DNA of 64,000 bases from Nicotiana tabacum (taxonomy: Eukaryota; Streptophyta; Magnoliopsida; Solanales; Solanaceae). The translations under genes were made by a program, and so were the position numbers. This document shows, in pieces, positions 1-11,383 of the stretch. The notes beneath the pieces are model-generated. The model searched no databases, had not been told where the DNA came from, and saw only the letters and a list, made by a program, of their open reading frames with translations. Every line of letters begins with the position of its first letter. The first letter of the stretch is position 1. Where the stretch lies: the NCBI RefSeq assembly GCF_000715075.1, contig NC_134089.1:108693157-108757156 (forward strand). Reading direction: 5' to 3'.

Positions 1-150
1 ACGTTTGCAGATTTGGAGAGTGTAATTACATCCCTAAATTTACATCCAATTCTATACTGACCAAGTAATTACTTGGCCAAACAAACATGTCAAACTATGT
101 AATTACACCCAATTATACCCAAATACATTTCCAATGTGGCTTTTCAAACA
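1..150. repeat. Possible MITE end at window edge
   Basis: The first 150 bases contain repeated GTAATTAC motifs and inverted pieces around TAATTACTTGGCCAAACA, a composition common in short hAT-type MITEs. A related stretch occurs near 43205-43260. The left end is outside the window, so terminal repeats and a target duplication cannot be checked. Confidence 0.3.
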
Positions 151-753
151 TGCTCTTAATCTTTTGATTTAATCCTTTGTATATCTGCTAGTTGAGTGAT
201 TATCTAAAAAGAAGTTTAGTTATTCACATAAACCATTAATGTTTGACTTTGAATTTTAAAATATACAGTTTACAACAGTGTCGAAATTTAATGTACATAT
301 CGTTAGTCCTGACCAAATATACTGTACTTTGTCAGCAAATTGTTAGTTTTATGGAGAATCCGAAAACATGAAAGTTTTAATAAAAAATTAATTTCACTGT
401 GGTCCAAGAATTATCTCAAGAAACAATTAGGGTGTGATGTGTGGTCAATAAAATGAGTTGAGAATTATAAGGTTTTAGATTCAGATTTCAACATAAGCAA
501 AAACACTAGGTGGTCCGATATATATGTCGGTGGAAGGTAACAGATACCCGTATGATGTACACGTAAGCTGACTTAAACACTGCAATTCTTTAAAAAAAAG
601 TAAAAATAATAGCAGTAGGAACTTCATTGATAGATCTGTCGGTCGGAATACAAAAGATAAGAGGCATATCTTCTCCCATTGTCTTCTTGTACTTCTTCCG
701 GAGGCTATGGCGTATATCCCTTCACTAACTTGCTCTCTTTTATTCAATAACCA
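151..753. other. Intergenic, no gene seen
   Basis: AT-rich sequence. The short ORFs here are uninterrupted by chance and resemble no family I know. Confidence 0.6.
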
Positions 754-762
754 AATAAAGAT

Positions 763-1871
763 CGGTAAAGGGCTAAATATACCCTTTGCTTTCAAATATT
801 GTTTGTCTGCACCCTTCGTTATACTATTGGGTTATTCATACTCTTACCGTTATACTTTGGAACAAAAATACTCCTATTGTCATACTTTGAAACAAAAATA
901 CCCCTATTTTGGACGGAGTGTCACGTGGCAACACCAGATAAAACAACCCATTTCTTTTTTTACCCGATCCGTTTTTAAAAAACCCCACAACCCGACCCCT
1001 ATTTTCATTTTTTTCCTGTTTTTTTTTTAAATTTCAGTTTTTAAAAAACCAAATATTTTGTTAAAAAACAAAACAAAAAAAAATTCTGTTTTTACAAAAA
1101 AAAAAAATCCAGTTTTTTACAATACAAAATTCTTTTAAAAAACTGAAAAAATGAAGAAAAAATTATTTTTCAAAATGACAATATTTTGTTGAAAATAATG
1201 TTTTTAGTTTTTAAAAAACGAAAATATTTTGTTATAAACTGAATTTTTTTTATAAAGGATTTTAACTTCTTTGGGTTCTATAAATAAAGGATTTTTTTAT
1301 AAGGTATATGAAATTTTATTTAACATATGAAACGACAAAGAAGGAAGAGAGTGGTGGGTGTATGTGGGGGGGGGGGGGGTAATTTTGGATAATATAGCAA
1401 AATTAATGTGTATAAATATGGGGATAAAAAAAAACAGGAAAAAAATATTTTCATTTTTTAACAAAATATTTTCGTTTTTTAAAAACTGAAAACATTATTT
1501 TCAACAAAATATTTTCGTTTTTGAAAAATATTTTTTTCATTTTTTCAGCTTTTTAAAAGAATTTTGTTTTGTAAAAATATTTTTTTTTTTGTTTTTTAAC
1601 AAAATATTTTCGTTTTTTAAAAATTGAAATTTAAAAAAAAAACTGGAAAAAAATGAAAATAGGGGTTGGGTTGTGGGTTTTTTTAAAAACGGATCGGGTA
1701 AAAAAAAGAAATGGGTCGTTTTAATCTAATGTTGTCATGTGGCACTCCATCCAAAATAGGGGTATTTTTGTTCTAAAATATGACGGTAGGATTATGAATA
1801 GCCCAATAGTATAACGAAGGGTACACATAAATAATATTTGAAAGTAAAAGGATATATTTAGCCATTTTCCG
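763..1871. mobile_element. Mutator-like foldback element (non-autonomous)
   Basis: The element is bounded by an exact 9-bp direct repeat AATAAAGAT (754-762 and 1872-1880), the target duplication size of Mutator-like elements. The ends are inverted copies, CGGTAAAGGGCTAAATATAC at the left against CGGAAAATGGCTAAATATAT at the right. The inverted repeats continue far inward: 763 to about 1215 pairs with about 1432 to 1871, leaving a loop of roughly 200 bases that contains a run of 14 G (1366-1379). No transposase is present. The arms are rich in poly-T and poly-A, so the inner pairing is imperfect. Short ORFs inside it are repeat sequence. Confidence 0.85.
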
Positions 1872-2052
1872 AATAAAGATTCCAAAAGACAAAAGTACGT
1901 TGGACGGCCACCTAGGTATCACTTCCTTGTCTCAGCTTTTTTTAACTTTCTTTATTTTTTTCTCAATTTGATCATAGACAAGAAAATTAGTTACCAATAA
2001 CATAGTGCTCTATGCCTTCATATAACCATAGCAGGATAGGAACCGTATTGAA

Positions 2053-2228
2053 AGGAGTCTTGACGTAACTGGTAAAGTTGTTACCATGTGATTAAGAGGT
2101 CACAAGCTCGAGATATGAAAACAATCTGTTACAAAAATACAGGGTAAGACTGTGTACAATAGAACTTTGTGATTCGACCCTTTTTCGAACTCTGTACGGA
2201 AACTTAATGCACCATGTTGCCCGTTTTT
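2053..2228 (+). mobile_element. Diverged tRNA-derived SINE
   Basis: The start matches the tRNA-like head of Solanaceae SINEs, with a box A-like motif at CGTAACTGGTAAAG, a box B-like motif in GGTCACAAGCTCGAG, and then the internal AGGGTAAGACTGTGTACAATAGA stretch typical of these elements. It ends in a degenerate form of the usual GTGCACCGGGCTGCCC tail followed by TTTTT (about 2209-2228). It looks full length but old. No target duplication was found. Confidence 0.6.
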
Positions 2229-4777
2229 CTATTCCTCTTTAAAAGGCAGTTCAATAGCTTTGATAGAGTAACCTCTTTCTTTAAAGAATTTAAACTTATA
2301 ATATTTGCTGTTAAGTTTGTGGTAGAAGTCATTAGGATTTACAACGTCAGAAATTCAGAATCTGATTGTAATTACATTTTTGGAGGTGTACTAAAATAGC
2401 TATTTATAGTACCATGTGTATTAAAACACAACTATTTAAAACAAACATAGCTCTTTGAACAAGCACGTTCAACAGTAATTTTTAAATTAAAAGTTAAGCT
2501 TACCTTATCTTCTTAATCACTAATTACTATACGTATACACATGCGCGAACCTATCTTTTGCTAAGGGTGGTCAAATTTGTCGAAATATTATAAAAAATTA
2601 TATTGTGTATATAAGATGGTATGTAACAAAGATATAGCATGTCCTATGTCCACTCATCCTATAGCACTCATGGCTGGAAGTTTAGAGTTTGCACAAAACA
2701 ACTACCCAGAAAGAAGAGAAGATGAAGGTGTTTTCTGTATTAGATAATTCAAAAAAAAGACTGCCTTTTATAGGCAAAGCTGTTGGACAGTTACAAATGA
2801 AGAAATTATTTTGTAGATGTTACAGAAAATAAAGAATGAGCTGTTACAAGAATTAACCACAGTTGTTATAGAAATGAAAGCATGGTAGTTGCAAAGAAAT
2901 AAAATGGAACGTTACAAAATTCAATTCAAAGAGAGTGAACTTGGACATATTTTGGTAAGCTAAAAACGAAGAAATAATTTTAGCAAAATTAGATTTGGAA
3001 TAGGTCTCACTTATATCTCGCGCGCAAGGGGGGCAAATCAACCCGTTTTGCTTCAAGACCAATTTCTCATCTGTGCGAGACCATTCCCTTTTACTAGCTC
3101 TTTACAAGCCCAACAAAGAACAATTCAATATAAAGAGAAGGAAAAGATTTTCCACCACCAATGAGGGACACTCTATATTTCACAAAAGACAAAGAAGTAA
3201 AGAAGGAAAAAAGAGACCATAAAAAATCTTTGACTTTGCATTATCAAGTTTAAATAATACCAACATAAGAATAATACTCATGAACAGGGTGTATTACAAA
3301 TACAGATATAACTATACATAGGTTGAAAAATATTACCAAACAAAGGATTAATAATGTCAAAATTAATTTGTGTATTATTTTCCCTAATATATCCTATTAA
3401 ATAATTCCGCAATTTAGTGTATCAGTAGCGATGACCAATACATTTACCGTTTAGAGGCCTAATGCTTTTGACATGAATTATCTACCTATATAATAAGATC
3501 ACAATAATTCTGAACTTACTGACTTTAGATTATGTATTCGCTTTTTGATATAGTACACACAATTACGCGATGAATCTAATAGATTAAAATTGTAGGTTCG
3601 TTGTAGCTCTGAGTTATTAGCGGTCTGCGTGTTTCACCCACCCACTCCCACCTAGAAGCACCACCGAGTCTGGTAAAGAAAAACCGATTTATGTGTTTGC
3701 CAATCTGTTGTTGAAATATGATCCCTTCTCGCTTGACTTTATAAAATTTTACATGTTTTCTTTTCTGTAGACAAAAGAAATAATACTGTACTAATTAAAC
3801 AGTAACTCCACTATTCTTTATTGTTTTCAGTAATTAATACCTACAATTTTTTCAAACCTTCCCTCGATTAGAAGATCTTTTGCGAGTTTAAAAACACATG
3901 GGTAAATTAATTCCTATCAAACAGAAACTTTTAGTGTTCGGCAATTAGAAACTTAATATGATTACAGAAAATTATGGCCTTAAACCTGTTATAATATTTT
4001 GGTACTACTAAACAAAAAATATATTTAAATACATGGTGAATCTACATCGTTAATTATCAGTAATTAGCCTAAATTATATATTTATTACAAACTCACTTGA
4101 TATGTACAAATAATCTATCACACCCGATAAGTTGTCTTATCCTAAAATCTAGTACCATAAACTTAAACTTAAAATCCCAACTTGGTCATATTTGAATAAC
4201 ACGTGAATGGATCACCAAACACTGCCACCTTCTAGTAGCAAAATATGGTTTATATCTCTTGCAAACGTGTTCCTAGCTAAGCCAAAAATTCATTTGGGAG
4301 ATCGATGTTAATGCATCGAACTAATTAAACAAGCGTAGAAGGCAAGATTGACTTGAGAGAAAGAGAGAAATAAAAACAAGAAAAACGAAAGACGTTAATA
4401 ATGCCAAGTCCCCGCGTTATATAATTAAATCCAACTCAATCTGCGAATCATCTTTAATTTTCTCTCTATCTTTTCAAAAGAAGAAATTATTCGTAAAACA
4501 AGTGATGTTTTCGTTGTGGCCTTGTGGGCACAGCTGGATCAAAGGTCATCGCGGCGTGCTGCATGCGTTAATTTTAATCCCTATTAGAAGAAAATAGCCT
4601 CTCCACAAAGAAAAAAAAAATACAATAACAATAATTACGACTCAAGCCAAATTAAACAAGTTGGGTCGTCGATATGAATTATTATTTCATTTTGTATGCT
4701 CAACTCATTTCATCATCATTACTAAAATAATATAAAGTAAAAGAAATATATATATATTAAAAAAAGAAATTGGAAAT
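2229..4777. other. Intergenic, no gene seen
   Basis: AT-rich spacer of about 2.5 kb. Small ORFs (for example on the minus strand at 2853-3062) show no family resemblance or splice structure. No repeat with clear boundaries was recognised. Confidence 0.6.
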
Positions 4778-4782
4778 ATGAG

Positions 4783-5463
4783 TGTATGAGTCAAAATTAG
4801 ATCAGAGAAATTCGGCACGCAGAGATATAAGGTCGAGGTCGGACAGTCATCAATAGTCGAGGTCGGACAGTCACCAATAGCTGAGGTCGGACAATCATCA
4901 ATAAGGCCGAGGTTGGACAGTCATTAATAAGGCCGAGGTCGGACAGTGATGAAATTGCTACTTTGCTTTGGAATCCTCAAAGATTCCCTCTAATTGTACT
5001 TTTTTAGGATTTTCTACGGATACCCCTTATAAATAGGAAGAGAGGACTTTCAAAAGGGGGCTGGCTCTCTCTCCCTCTCCCCCTCTCTAGAAGATATGTA
5101 AAACATACCTCTTTAAAGAAATTAGAGGATCTGTGATCCCAGATCTTCATCAGATCTAAAAAGGGTCTTAAGGTTCTTGTATCTGTTATCATTCGTCTTT
5201 ATCAAATGAAAGAGGACCGCTCCACTCAAGATTTGATGAATCTTTTCCTTCATTTATATTTTATTGCCATGTAATGTTACTTAATGCATCTTTCTTTATG
5301 CTATTAAATCTGGCCATAATCGCGGCCAATATTTATACTCGGCTATATTTTTCTATTCATATTATTCATCTCGGATCTAGAGTTAATTATCTTTAACTAG
5401 GATTTACCCCTTCATCTTTGATTGATTTATTCAAAAAAGTTTTAATATCTTTTGAGTCAAACA
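4783..5463 (+). repeat. Left LTR of Tat-like element
   Basis: Begins TGTATGAGTCAAAATTAG and ends TTTGAGTCAAACA, matching the right LTR. Its upstream part (about 4832-4946) is an array of about five 24-27-bp units containing GAGGTCGGACAGTCATCAAT. It is shorter than the right LTR because it has fewer units and lacks about 18 bases near 4980. Confidence 0.9.
5028..5035 (+). promoter_or_regulatory. LTR TATA box
   Basis: TATAAATA follows a CCCC stretch and precedes a purine-rich segment in the LTR. The same motif is conserved at 8743-8750 in the other LTR, consistent with the retrotransposon promoter. Confidence 0.6.
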
Positions 5464-5466
5464 ATT

Positions 5467-5484
5467 TGGCGCTGTCTGCGGGGA
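5467..5484 (+). other. Primer binding site
   Basis: TGGCGCTGTCTGCGGGGA lies three bases after the left LTR. It resembles the tRNA-Asp-type site TGGCGCCGTTGCCGGGGA common in plant Gypsy elements, with a few mismatches. Confidence 0.6.
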
Positions 5485-6235
5485 TTTTCTAGTTAAAATT
5501 TTAGTTTTCTTTAGATCTAAAATTCAATTCCAACTATGGAGCGTCTTCACGGAAGCCAAACGAATTTGATACACCAAATAGTTTTTGTATTTGGTGTTTG
5601 TGCAAACGAGATACTAAAGAATATTATATATTAAATATTACGTTAGCCAAGGGTTTGTTGCCTGAATTTCTTGGGCAGTTAGCACACAAGTATCATGAAA
5701 TGTCGATACTCCTACACATTTAAAGATTGTGATTTTTTCTGGTTGGGAGTACATTCGATTAGGCTAAAAATATGCTAGATTTTGTATTTCTTGTATAAAA
5801 GAAGTGAGGAACCTGGTTCTGTCACAGCATACTTCTAATGTGTTGCCATCATATTTTAGACATTGTTAATTTCCGGGATGTAAGAACGAGAAAACAAAGA
5901 CACTTAAATTAAATGTCTGAGGGATACAACTACAATTATAAGATAGCTTAGGGACCAATGCAAAATTATCCTAAAAATAATGGGTCTAGAAGTGGGACCA
6001 AGGGGCGACAGTAGTAGGAACAAAGCATTAGATTTTGGTTCCTTATTTTCTCTGTTTAATCAAACTTTTGCGTATAACTCTCCTTGCAAATACCATTTTC
6101 TCTTTCTTTCCTGCACATGTTTCAGGTGTGGAAAGAAGAGTACAAGTGTTGTACAAATGGAGGTCATGCTTACCAACACTCTACTAACGTGAGCTATACC
6201 CACACTTTTAGCCTCCATCCAATGGCCCAACATTA

Positions 6236-6525
6236 CACTTGGAAGCTAAATTACCAAGGTTGAAAGGACTGAAACTAGCTCTCAAGTATGGAACACGGCG
6301 AATCATCCTCCGATATGACTCACAACCCGCCGTCAACCAAGTCACAGGGACTTTCCAAATAAAAGAACAAAGGCTACGAAAATATCAGGCATGAATTCAT
6401 AAGCTACAGCCTGAGTTTACCGATGTCAATTCGACCAGACACCACGAGCACAAAACATCGAAACAGACGACCTTGCCAAATTGATAGCGGCTACTGAAAG
6501 CATAATCGGAGAAGGGAACGTGATC
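6236..6525 (+). pseudogene. RNase H relic of Tat-lineage retrotransposon
   Basis: Conceptual translation gives an RNase H-like segment with LKLALKYGTRRIILRYDSQ and then AVNQVTGTFQIKEQRLRKYQ. This matches the additional RNase H domain of Tat-lineage Gypsy elements, including the Asp in the YDSQ segment. A stop follows the LRKYQ segment and the rest is degraded. No reverse transcriptase or integrase precedes it. It is the only recognisable coding remnant in this element. Confidence 0.6.
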
Positions 6526-6705
6526 AGACTGAGGTAACGAATGCTTTTATTTTGTTTTAACTAACTATTTCTCCAAGTGGAATAAACGTAGGCGCAGTCA
6601 CCCGAGAAACGCGTCGTATTCTCCAATGAAAGCAAATTAAGCAAACTGGGACTCACCCAAGAAATACAGAAGCTAAGCAAAACTGGGACTCCCCTAGGGA
6701 ACACC

Positions 6706-7450
6706 CTTTAAGGCCAAGGGCCTTCGCCAAAAAAGAAGAGGCCGACCCCACGGCCAAGGACCATCGCCAAAAAAGAGGAGGTCGACCCCGTACGGCCAAG
6801 AGCTATTGCCAAAAAAGAGGAGGTCGACCCCATACGACCAAGAGCCATCGGCAAAAAGAGGAGTTCGACCCTGTACGGCTAAGAGCCATCGCCAGAAAAG
6901 AAAAAGTCGACCCTTACGGCCAAGAGCCATCGCCAAAAAGAGGAGGTCGACCCCGTACGGCCAAAAGCCATCACCAGAAAAGAAGAGGTTGACCCCGTAC
7001 GGCCAAGGGCCATCGCCAAAAAAGAAGAGGTCGACCTCTACGACCAAGAGCCATCGCCAAAAAAGAAGGGGTCGACCCCTATGGCCAAGAGTCATCGCAA
7101 AAAATAGGAGGTCGACCCCTACGGCCAAGCCATCGCCAAAAAAGAAGAGGTCGACCCCTACGGCCAAGAACCATCGCCAAAAAGAGGAGGTCGAACCCGT
7201 ACGACCAAGAGCCATCGTCAAAAAGAGAAGGTCGACCCCGTACAGCCAAGAGTCATCGCCAAAAAAGAGGAGGTCGACCCCATACGACTAGGAGCCATCG
7301 CCAAAAAGAGGAGGTCGACCCCGTACGGCCAAGAGCCATCGCCAGAAAAGAAGAAGTCGACCCCTATGGCCAAGAGCCATCGCCAAAAAGAGGAGGTCGA
7401 CCCCGTACGGCCAAGAGCCATAGCCAAAAAAGAAGAGGTTGACCTTGTTC
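6706..7450. repeat. 42-bp tandem array, about 18 copies
   Basis: About 18 imperfect units with a period near 42 bases (39-42), each carrying GCCAAGAGCCATCGCC followed by an A/G-rich stretch and GTCGACCCC. Because 42 is a multiple of three, both strands stay open and give long low-complexity ORFs (for example 6806-7291 plus and 6694-7221 minus). The ORFs' proteins are 14-residue repeats, basic on the plus strand, and are best explained by the array, not by a gene. Confidence 0.85.
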
Positions 7451-7460
7451 AAACCATGTC

Positions 7461-7815
7461 GGGTTAACATTTCGAGAAGCTCGAAATAACACCTCTACGG
7501 CCAAGGGCCATCGCCAAAAAGGAAGAATTCGGCCTCGCCCGAATGAACATTCAGCCTCGTCCGAATCAACATTCGGCCTCGTCCGAATCAATATTTGGCC
7601 TCGTCCCAATCAACATTCGGCCTCATCCCAATCAACCTTCGACCTTGTTCGAATCAACCTTTGGCCTCGTCCGAATCAACCTTCGGCCTCGTCCGAATCA
7701 ACACTCTGCCTCGTCTGAATCAACCTTTGACCTCATTCGAACCACAACGGGTTAACATTTCGACAAGCTCGAAATAACACCTCTACGACCAAGGGCCATC
7801 GCCAAAAAGAAGAAT
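7461..7815. repeat. Higher-order duplicated block between arrays
   Basis: A block starting GGGTTAACATTTCGA and running through GCTCGAAATAACACCTCTACG into one partial 42-bp unit occurs at about 7461-7530 and again at about 7750-7815. The second copy sits inside the 22-bp array, showing that array units and linker were duplicated together. Confidence 0.7.
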
Positions 7816-8115
7816 TCTACCTCGCCCGAATCAATATTCAAACTCGTCTGAATCAACATTCGGCCTCGCCGAATCAACCTTCGGCCTCGTCCAAATCAAC
7901 CTTCGGCCTCGTCCGAATCAATATTTGGCCTCGTCCAAATCAACCTTCGGCCTCGACCGAATCAACCTCCGGCCTCGACCGAATTAACCTCCGGCCTCGA
8001 CCGTATCAACACTCGGCCTCGTCCGAATCAACACTCGGCCTCGTCCGAATCAAACTTTGGCCTCGTCCGAATCAACATTCGACCTCGTCCGAATTCACAT
8101 TCGGCGACCTTGCCC
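7535..8115. repeat. 22-bp tandem array
   Basis: Roughly two dozen imperfect units of about 22 bases built on CGGCCTCGTCCGAATCAAC, interrupted by the duplicated block at about 7750-7815. ORFs across it (7543-7755, 7595-7777) are repeat translation. Confidence 0.8.
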
Positions 8116-8427
8116 AAATTCACATTTGGCCTACTCGCCCGTCCAGATCCGAGGACGCGAATGACCTCCTCCGATGCCGCCATCCCGGCCTCGACGACCT
8201 TCCCCAACTCTACCGTCTTCTCGATCGACTAATCACTTGAGTCATTCGCCCTGATCGAACTCTGCTAAAGTTCAACCCGCGGGGATACCACTTTGACTTA
8301 AAGATCGGCACCTTTAGCCGCGATCCACACTAGTCGACCTCCCTATCTGAATTTCTTGAACTACGATTAATGAAGTCCGCTCACCGAGCTCGACCACGAG
8401 ATGACCTCAATAAGCGGAGAGACTAAC

Positions 8428-9177
8428 TGTATGGGTCAAAATTAGATTAGAGAAATTCGGCACGCAGAGATATTAGGTCGAGGTCGGATAGGCCGAGGTC
8501 GGACAGTCATCAATAGCTGAGGTCAGACAGTCATCAATAGCCGAGGTCGGACAGTCACCAATAGCCGAGGTCGGACAAGCCGAGGTCGGACATTCATCAA
8601 TAAGGCCGAGGTCGGACAGTCATCGATAAGGTCAAGGTCGGACAATCATCAATAACTAATTTGCTTTGGAATCCTCAAAGGGAATATTCTACTGAATATT
8701 CCCTCTAATTGTACTTTTTTAGGATTTTCTATGGATACCCCTTATAAATAGGAAGAGAGGATTCAAAAGGGGGCTTGGATCTCTCTCCCTCTGCCTCTTT
8801 CTAGAAGATATGTAAACATACCTCTTTAAAGAAATTAGAGGATTTGTGATCCCAGACCTTCATCAAATCTAAAAAAGGTCTTAAGGTTCTTGTATCTGTT
8901 ATCATTCATTTTTATCAAATGAAAGAGGATCCGTTCCACTCAAACTTTGGTGAATCTTTTCCTTCATTTACATTTTATTGTCATTTAATGTTACTTAATG
9001 CATCTTTCTTTATGCTATTAAATCTGGCCATAATCGCGGCCAATATTTATACTCGGTTATGTTTTTCTATTCATATTATTCATCTCGGATCTAGAGTTAA
9101 TTATCTTTAACTAGGATTTACCCCTTCATCTTTGATTGATTTGTTCAAAAAGGTTTTAATATCTTTTGAGTCAAACA
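8428..9177 (+). repeat. Right LTR of Tat-like element
   Basis: Begins TGTATGGGTCAAAATTAG and ends TTTGAGTCAAACA. It has about seven 24-27-bp GAGGTCGGACA units (about 8477-8655) against about five in the left LTR, which accounts for most of the 69-base length difference. A TATA box lies at 8743-8750. Confidence 0.9.
8743..8750 (+). promoter_or_regulatory. LTR TATA box
   Basis: TATAAATA at the position equivalent to the left LTR motif. Confidence 0.55.
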
Positions 9178-9182
9178 ATGAG

Positions 9183-10934
9183 AAGAAAATAGAAGAAGAA
9201 AGAAAGAAAATGGCGATATTCTTGGGTCGTTCGGTATGATAGAATTTATTTTTTCATAAGAACATATTATGAAATATTTACCCCGTTAATAGAGGTGGAT
9301 TCAAAATTTAATGCTATGGGTTCCTACAACGATTGTAAGTTACTCCATCCGTTCACTGTTACTTATCCGCTATACTAAGAATGACCGTTTACAGTTAAAT
9401 ATTTATAGATATTTAATTTTTTTAATACATATATAAGGTATAAGCAAAAGCTATTGAAGTCACGTAAACTCAAATTCTACATGCTAGCTCCAACTCTTTC
9501 ATTAAACTTTAGTATTTGACTACCGAAAATGTTATTCAATGAAATGATTTTCCACCTAACGAGGAAAAATGGCTATTTATTTTGACTATGGAAGGTTTAG
9601 TTGAGAAGTAGTGGCAATGAGATTCATGAGGTTACAGAAAAATATTATATAGATGGCTCAAAGATACGAGAATTGCCTTCTTAAAGTGGACTTTGTACTG
9701 GTACATGCCTAAAAGCCTTATATTTGTACTTCATGCATTATCATTCCAATAATTTATTAATTTGGAGCTTTCTGTCCTCGTTATATTTTGTCAATAATGT
9801 TCATCCAATAATTTTCTGTTACTTCATTAAGATGTAGATCAATTTTAATTGCTAATGCCTGGACCTTAGTATTGTAACAGGTGATAAAAGCTTCTGCTAA
9901 TTATTAGTATTACTTTTAACTTGCACGACCAGCCTAATTGATCCTCATTAATCATTATAATTAATTGGTTCTCTATAAATCTCATTTGTCTGGTACTGTC
10001 ATTTAAGCTTTTTACGTTATTTTCTAGATTATTGTTCCACTTATTATGTATAATTATTTATCTATCGTTACTATTTTCTAGACAACTTGATAGTATGAAT
10101 TAAATAAGTTTACAATATTAGTTTATAAAATTAAACTAATTAATTAGTGTAATTGTGCCTTTTTGTGGTATACTCGCGTTGGTCTTCTCTCACATGGAGA
10201 CATAAGTATTTATGAATTAGTTATTGAGGGGAAAACTACCCCCACCACAAGACAATGCACGATTTGTCGTTTGAAAGCATTAAACGGTTGTTAATATAGT
10301 TTTGTCCAAGTGGAAAAGCTGAGATCCTAAACTTTTTTTAACATTTGGGGTTGATTTCTTATGCACTTTGACACTTTGTACGAAACCTTCTTACCATTCC
10401 GGAGAAATTAAATGTTGTTTTCATGATAATTTGAAACTCTATTGTTATTATTGTAACGGTGGATAATAGTACTGTAATCATTTTCTTCGTTTAAAACCAC
10501 TAAAACAGGCCACTGGATGAGAATTAAAAAGAAATGGAGATTCACTGACAAAAGTAATGTGTCACGCGATTTGTTCTATTTTTCCGATTTAACTACTTGC
10601 AGGTTTTGATCTGGTTGAATGACTGTTTGGTTTATAAAGTGATTTCTTTTTCATGTCACCGAAATTTTGAAAGCATTTGAATAATTACGAGGAACCACCA
10701 TAGTTTAGTAGATATTTACCAAGCACAACTAGTGTATTGATAATTACTATTAGTAGCAGCAGTTATGTTGCTAGGCGCTTGTATCAATTTGTTGTATCAA
10801 ACGCATATAGCCGAACTCGGATTTCGCTACATCAGTCAGTTGCCATGTTGCACCAAATGAATACAATTTTGATGGAATAGATGCATCAATTGTATTCGGT
10901 CGCGTATAATGGTTGTATCAGTGAATATAATTTT
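9183..10934. other. Intergenic, no gene seen
   Basis: AT-rich spacer. The last 200 bases (about 10740-10934) contain the TGTATCA...AATACAATTTTGATGG type of repeat that continues after the Copia element, so the Copia insertion split an older repeat. Confidence 0.6.
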
Positions 10935-10939
10935 GATGG

Positions 10940-11327
10940 TGAAGGTGTTGGTTTATGTTTAGTCAACAATGGCATGCCATTTGGAAGAGTTGGCGGAAAG
11001 AGTTGGTGTGGATGCTAGGAGGAAGCTTCCTCCTTTGATGTCACCCATGACATCAAGAGGAGGTAGTTTGATGTCACCAATGACATCAAGAGGAGGTCTT
11101 TACCTCTATAAATAGATGCACTCCTTCATTTGTAGAAACCATCCCAAAAATAATACAACACATTGTAGTGAGTAGAGAGTTAAGAGAGAAATTCTCTCAA
11201 GTGTAATTGGGAACTCTCCCCTTCCTTTGTTAATATTAAAAAGGCAATTGTTCTCTGGTGGACGTAGGATTATTTTGATCCAAACCACGTTAAATCTTGT
11301 GTTCTTTCTTTTACGTTTACGCTAACA
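10940..11327 (+). repeat. Left LTR of Copia element
   Basis: Starts TGAAGGTGTTGGTTTATG and ends TTTACGCTAACA. It contains two tandem copies of a segment built on TTTGATGTCAC-CATGACATCAAGAGGAGGT (about 11035-11100) and a TATA box at 11107-11114. Confidence 0.93.
11107..11114 (+). promoter_or_regulatory. Copia LTR TATA box
   Basis: TATAAATA preceded by CTC and conserved in the right LTR at the matching position. It lies just downstream of the GATGTCAC direct repeats, which are candidate promoter elements. Confidence 0.6.
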
Positions 11328-11329
11328 AT

Positions 11330-11341
11330 TGGTATCAGAGC
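11330..11341 (+). other. Primer binding site (tRNA-iMet)
   Basis: TGGTATCAGAGC, the classic plant Copia primer site complementary to initiator methionine tRNA, directly after the left LTR. Confidence 0.9.
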
Positions 11342-11383
11342 AACAAGATTCTTTAACGATCCAAGGAGGAAGAACAAGCAAAG

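Larger units (their letters stand above)
4783..9177 (+). mobile_element. Non-autonomous Tat-like Gypsy LTR retrotransposon
   Basis: A complete element: two direct LTRs (4783-5463 and 8428-9177), an exact 5-bp target duplication ATGAG (4778-4782 and 9178-9182), and a primer binding site just after the left LTR. There is no gag or pol reading frame. The internal part has a poorly conserved region (5485-6235), a decayed RNase H relic (about 6236-6525) and two dense tandem arrays (6706-7450 and 7535-8115). The relic resembles the additional RNase H of the Tat lineage of Ty3/Gypsy, so the element is most likely a deletion derivative of a Tat-clade parent. It would depend on other copies for its enzymes. 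Confidence 0.85.

Noticed and set aside
707..1030. 107-codon ORF, plus strand
   Set aside because: Lies mostly within the left arm of the foldback Mutator-like element. It has no domain and the sequence is repeat.
7543..7777. ORFs of 60-70 codons rich in NQPSA
   Set aside because: Translation of the 22-bp tandem array.
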